Assembly: GCF_042676145.1 (NCBI RefSeq)
Contig: NZ_JBHTJW010000003.1
Location: 340,078-404,077, forward strand
DNA: 64,000 nt
Source of the DNA: Methylophilus glucosoxydans
GTDB taxonomy: Bacteria; Pseudomonadota; Gammaproteobacteria; Burkholderiales; Methylophilaceae
Direction: 5' to 3'
Within the stretch, counting starts at the first letter, position 1; each line of letters starts with the position of its first letter. Both the position numbers and the translations under genes were made by a program. This document shows, piece after piece, positions 62,075 through 64,000 of the stretch. The notes under the pieces are model-generated. The model was not told where the DNA came from. It made no database searches and saw only the letters and a list, made by a program, of their open reading frames with translations.

Positions 62075-64000
62075 TTAGCTATTTTTACGTCTTGCCATAA
62101 AGCTGATCAAGCCTAAGCCAGCAAATATCAATGCAATATTGTCAGGCTCTGGTACGGGAATTACTGACACACTAATGGATACGCCTTTGTCACTATAAAT
62201 AGTGTTATAGCTAAACTGGTTTAAGTTCAGGCCACTCACCGTAACAAGATTAAAAGTTGTCTGACTCCATGACCCGTAAGTCAGAATATTGTAAATACTG
62301 TTTGAAACCGGTAGGTAGTTAGCCGCAAATACCAGGTTAAGGGTGCCACCCAAAGTAGCATTACCAGTAATGTTAAGCCAATCAAAACTACTGCCTTGCA
62401 GGTTGCCACCGATTTCCATCAACAGTGAGCCGTTAGAAAGCTGCGTGTAGTCCCCGTCGATATTGAGCGTGCCTGGGGAAGCACCAGGACCGATGAGGCC
62501 CGAATTACTCACATTACCAATGACCCAGCCCGTTCCAGACAAACTACCTCCTGCAACATTCACTTCATTTGCAGAAAGTGAGCCGTTGACAACAGTGCGA
62601 CCAGACGTTTGCGTGTAATCGCCTGTACTTGCAAAATTACTACCATTGCCAATCAACACAGCGCCTGTATTGGTGAATGCGCCAGTACTTAATGCAGCAC
62701 CTTGCATTAAAGCGATTGAGCCATTGTTTTTTGCGAGGGTGCTTAATGCGTTGGTGTTATTGGTGCTGTTGAGTAACTTCGCATTAGCGCCACGTAATGT
62801 TATCTCAGCATTGTTAATTTGCAGATTATTAATGAGATTGACTGCAAGCGTGCCATTATTCTGCACCTCATAACGTCCACCAGTGAGTGCTTGGGTTGGT
62901 TGGTCGTAGTTAGTCAGATTCTGAATGTAAAGCGAACCTGACTTTACATTGACGGTACCTGTGTTGTTAAAAGCGACGCCAATAGATGTTTGTTTACCGG
63001 AAGCATCTTGCACAAAGGTGCCAGCGTTGTTGAACGCATTCAGGTCTGATTGGTAGTTATGATACATACCGTTATCGTAGACTTCACCATTACGCACGTC
63101 GCCTTTGCTGGTAAATGTGCCGTTGTTATTGATGACACTGCCATGACTCAAATAGAGCAGAGCGCTTTGATGTGTTGTATTGCCATTGAGGTTAAGGGTA
63201 CGGTTGGTGCCGTCGCCATCACCGAGATGATAAGAGGAGTAGTTTGTACCATCGCCGATGGTTGCATTGCCGCTGACAGTTGTGGTGCCATTGCCTTTTT
63301 GAGTTGAGCCATAACCAAACCAGTTGAGTACTGTGGTGACTAGGCTGCCTGAGCCGCCAATGGTGCCGCCGTTGTGATTTAAGCTGCTGGTACTTAAACT
63401 ACCTGTGCCATTGATGTTAACTGTGCCGCCAGTGACATTTAAGTCACCGTTTCCAGTCAATGTGGTGGAGTGACTGTTGAAGTTGATTTCTCCACCAGAT
63501 ACCTTGAACGTGCCATCATTAGTATGCGTGCTGCCGTTAAGGTTATGTGTTCCACCAGCAAACTCAAGTGTTTGACCTGTTTGAGTATTAAAGCTACCGG
63601 TAGAAGTGCCGCCGCCAGACAGGGAGAGCGTACCGGATTTCACATTGACGGTACCAGAGTTGTTGAAAGCGGTATTAATGCTTGTTTGTTTGCCGGAAGC
63701 ATCTTGCACAAAGGTGCCAGCGTTGTTGAAAGCATTTAAGTCTGATTGGTAGTTATGATACATACCGTTATCGTAGACTTCACCATTACGCACGTCGCCT
63801 TTGCTGGTAAATGTGCCGTTGTTATTGATGACACTGCCATGACTCAAATAGAGCAGAGCGCTTTGATGTGTTGTATTGCCATTGAGGTTAAGGGTGCGGT
63901 TGGTGCCGTCGCCATCACCGAGAAGATGATATGAGTAGTTAGTACCATCGCCGATGGTTGCATTGCCGCTGACAGTTGTGGTGCCATTGCCTTTTTGAGT
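62075..64000 (-). CDS. Large repetitive PEP-CTERM surface protein, 5' end beyond window
   Basis: The frame is open to the right edge, at least 640 residues, so the start lies outside. The protein is built of Gly/Asn/Ser/Thr beta-strand repeats (NNNGTFTSKGDVRNGEVYDNG, NSGTVNVKSGTLSLSGGG), as in autotransporter-like passenger domains or adhesins. It ends with a PEP-CTERM signal: VPVPEPDNI, a hydrophobic helix, then ARRKNS. A 232-residue unit is repeated at 696 bp. A beta-solenoid, exosortase-anchored surface or matrix protein is the likeliest reading. It lies next to the LuxR trio. Confidence 0.85.
   Translation of the reverse strand, partial: TQKGNGTTTVSGNATIGDGTNYSYHLLGDGDGTNRTLNLNGNTTHQSALLYLSHGSVINNNGTFTSKGDVRNGEVYDNGMYHNYQSDLNAFNNAGTFVQDASGKQTSINTAFNNSGTVNVKSGTLSLSGGGTSTGSFNTQTGQTLEFAGGTHNLNGSTHTNDGTFKVSGGEINFNSHSTTLTGNGDLNVTGGTVNINGTGSLSTSSLNHNGGTIGGSGSLVTTVLNWFGYGSTQKGNGTTTVSGNATIGDGTNYSSYHLGDGDGTNRTLNLNGNTTHQSALLYLSHGSVINNNGTFTSKGDVRNGEVYDNGMYHNYQSDLNAFNNAGTFVQDASGKQTSIGVAFNNTGTVNVKSGSLYIQNLTNYDQPTQALTGGRYEVQNNGTLAVNLINNLQINNAEITLRGANAKLLNSTNNTNALSTLAKNNGSIALMQGAALSTGAFTNTGAVLIGNGSNFASTGDYTQTSGRTVVNGSLSANEVNVAGGSLSGTGWVIGNVSNSGLIGPGASPGTLNIDGDYTQLSNGSLLMEIGGNLQGSSFDWLNITGNATLGGTLNLVFAANYLPVSNSIYNILTYGSWSQTTFNLVTVSGLNLNQFSYNTIYSDKGVSISVSVIPVPEPDNIALIFAGLGLISFMARRKNS
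62930..64000 (-). repeat. Long direct repeat, 696-bp period
   Basis: The stretch about 62930-63310 recurs at about 63626-64000 with few changes (for example GATACATACC at 63061 and 63757). The second copy runs to the window edge, so more may follow. Changes between copies keep the reading frame. Confidence 0.85.

Noticed and set aside
62930..64000. CRISPR-like or satellite repeat array
   Set aside because: The repeated unit is 696 bp, lies in frame within a protein gene and ends in a PEP-CTERM signal; there are no short repeats with unique spacers.

Overview
The window reads as a stretch of chromosome from a Gram-negative betaproteobacterium, most likely an obligate methylotroph of the Methylophilaceae (Methylophilus, Methylotenera or Methylovorus type). 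This is an inference. It rests on the paired sucrose-phosphate synthase and amylosucrase genes, the pyruvate dehydrogenase genes whose E3 carries its own lipoyl domain, the PEP-CTERM proteins, and overall protein character. No methanol-oxidation gene is present to settle it. I see no tRNA, rRNA, CRISPR array, complete insertion sequence or prophage.

Layout. 1-3.7 kb: sucrose synthesis and use (sps, then amylosucrase running off the left edge). 4.0-6.1 kb: a flavin reductase gene next to a two-gene AT-rich island (a methyltransferase-like protein and an AlkB-like dioxygenase), then glnS. 8.1-10.8 kb: birA-coaX-SPOR operon. 10.8-13.9 kb: a lipoprotein, lpdA and a small secreted protein. 14.1-19.4 kb: a two-gene beta-glucan locus (GH17 membrane protein; GH17-GT2 synthase) and a radical SAM gene. 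19.5-22.5 kb: Fur-type iron uptake (PepSY membrane protein, TonB siderophore receptor). 22.5-27.0 kb: a gamma-glutamylcyclotransferase-like gene and aceE-aceF. 27.3-32.6 kb: an M17 aminopeptidase, a sulfide-responsive set (BigR/SqrR-type repressor, Blh phosphatase-like protein, sulfide:quinone oxidoreductase), a Crp/Fnr regulator and a glycine-zipper protein. 32.6-43.0 kb: smr, trxB, dps, ftsK, lolA, rarA, serS. This is the order known from enterobacteria (trxB-lrp-ftsK-lolA-rarA-serS), with dps where lrp would be and an AT-rich O-GlcNAc-transferase-like gene wedged between rarA and serS. 43-49.9 kb: a small secreted protein, mltF, rpiA, mfd and a DedA gene.

50-64 kb is the accessory end, with every gene on the minus strand: a TonB receptor, a hipBA-like pair, two unrecognised exported proteins, a PEP-CTERM protein, three tandem paralogous LuxR-type regulators, and a large repetitive PEP-CTERM protein running off the right edge. 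An identical 19-nt palindromic element lies upstream of two transcription units here (the exported lipoprotein gene and the PEP-CTERM gene), next to the regulator trio. The simplest reading is an undescribed surface or extracellular-matrix regulon, with the LuxR-type proteins as candidate binders of that element. This is the most interesting lead in the window.

Other second-look items are the AlkB/methyltransferase island, decayed extra copies of the dps 3' end beside dps, and a transcription terminator encoded inside the last codons of the convergent mltF gene.
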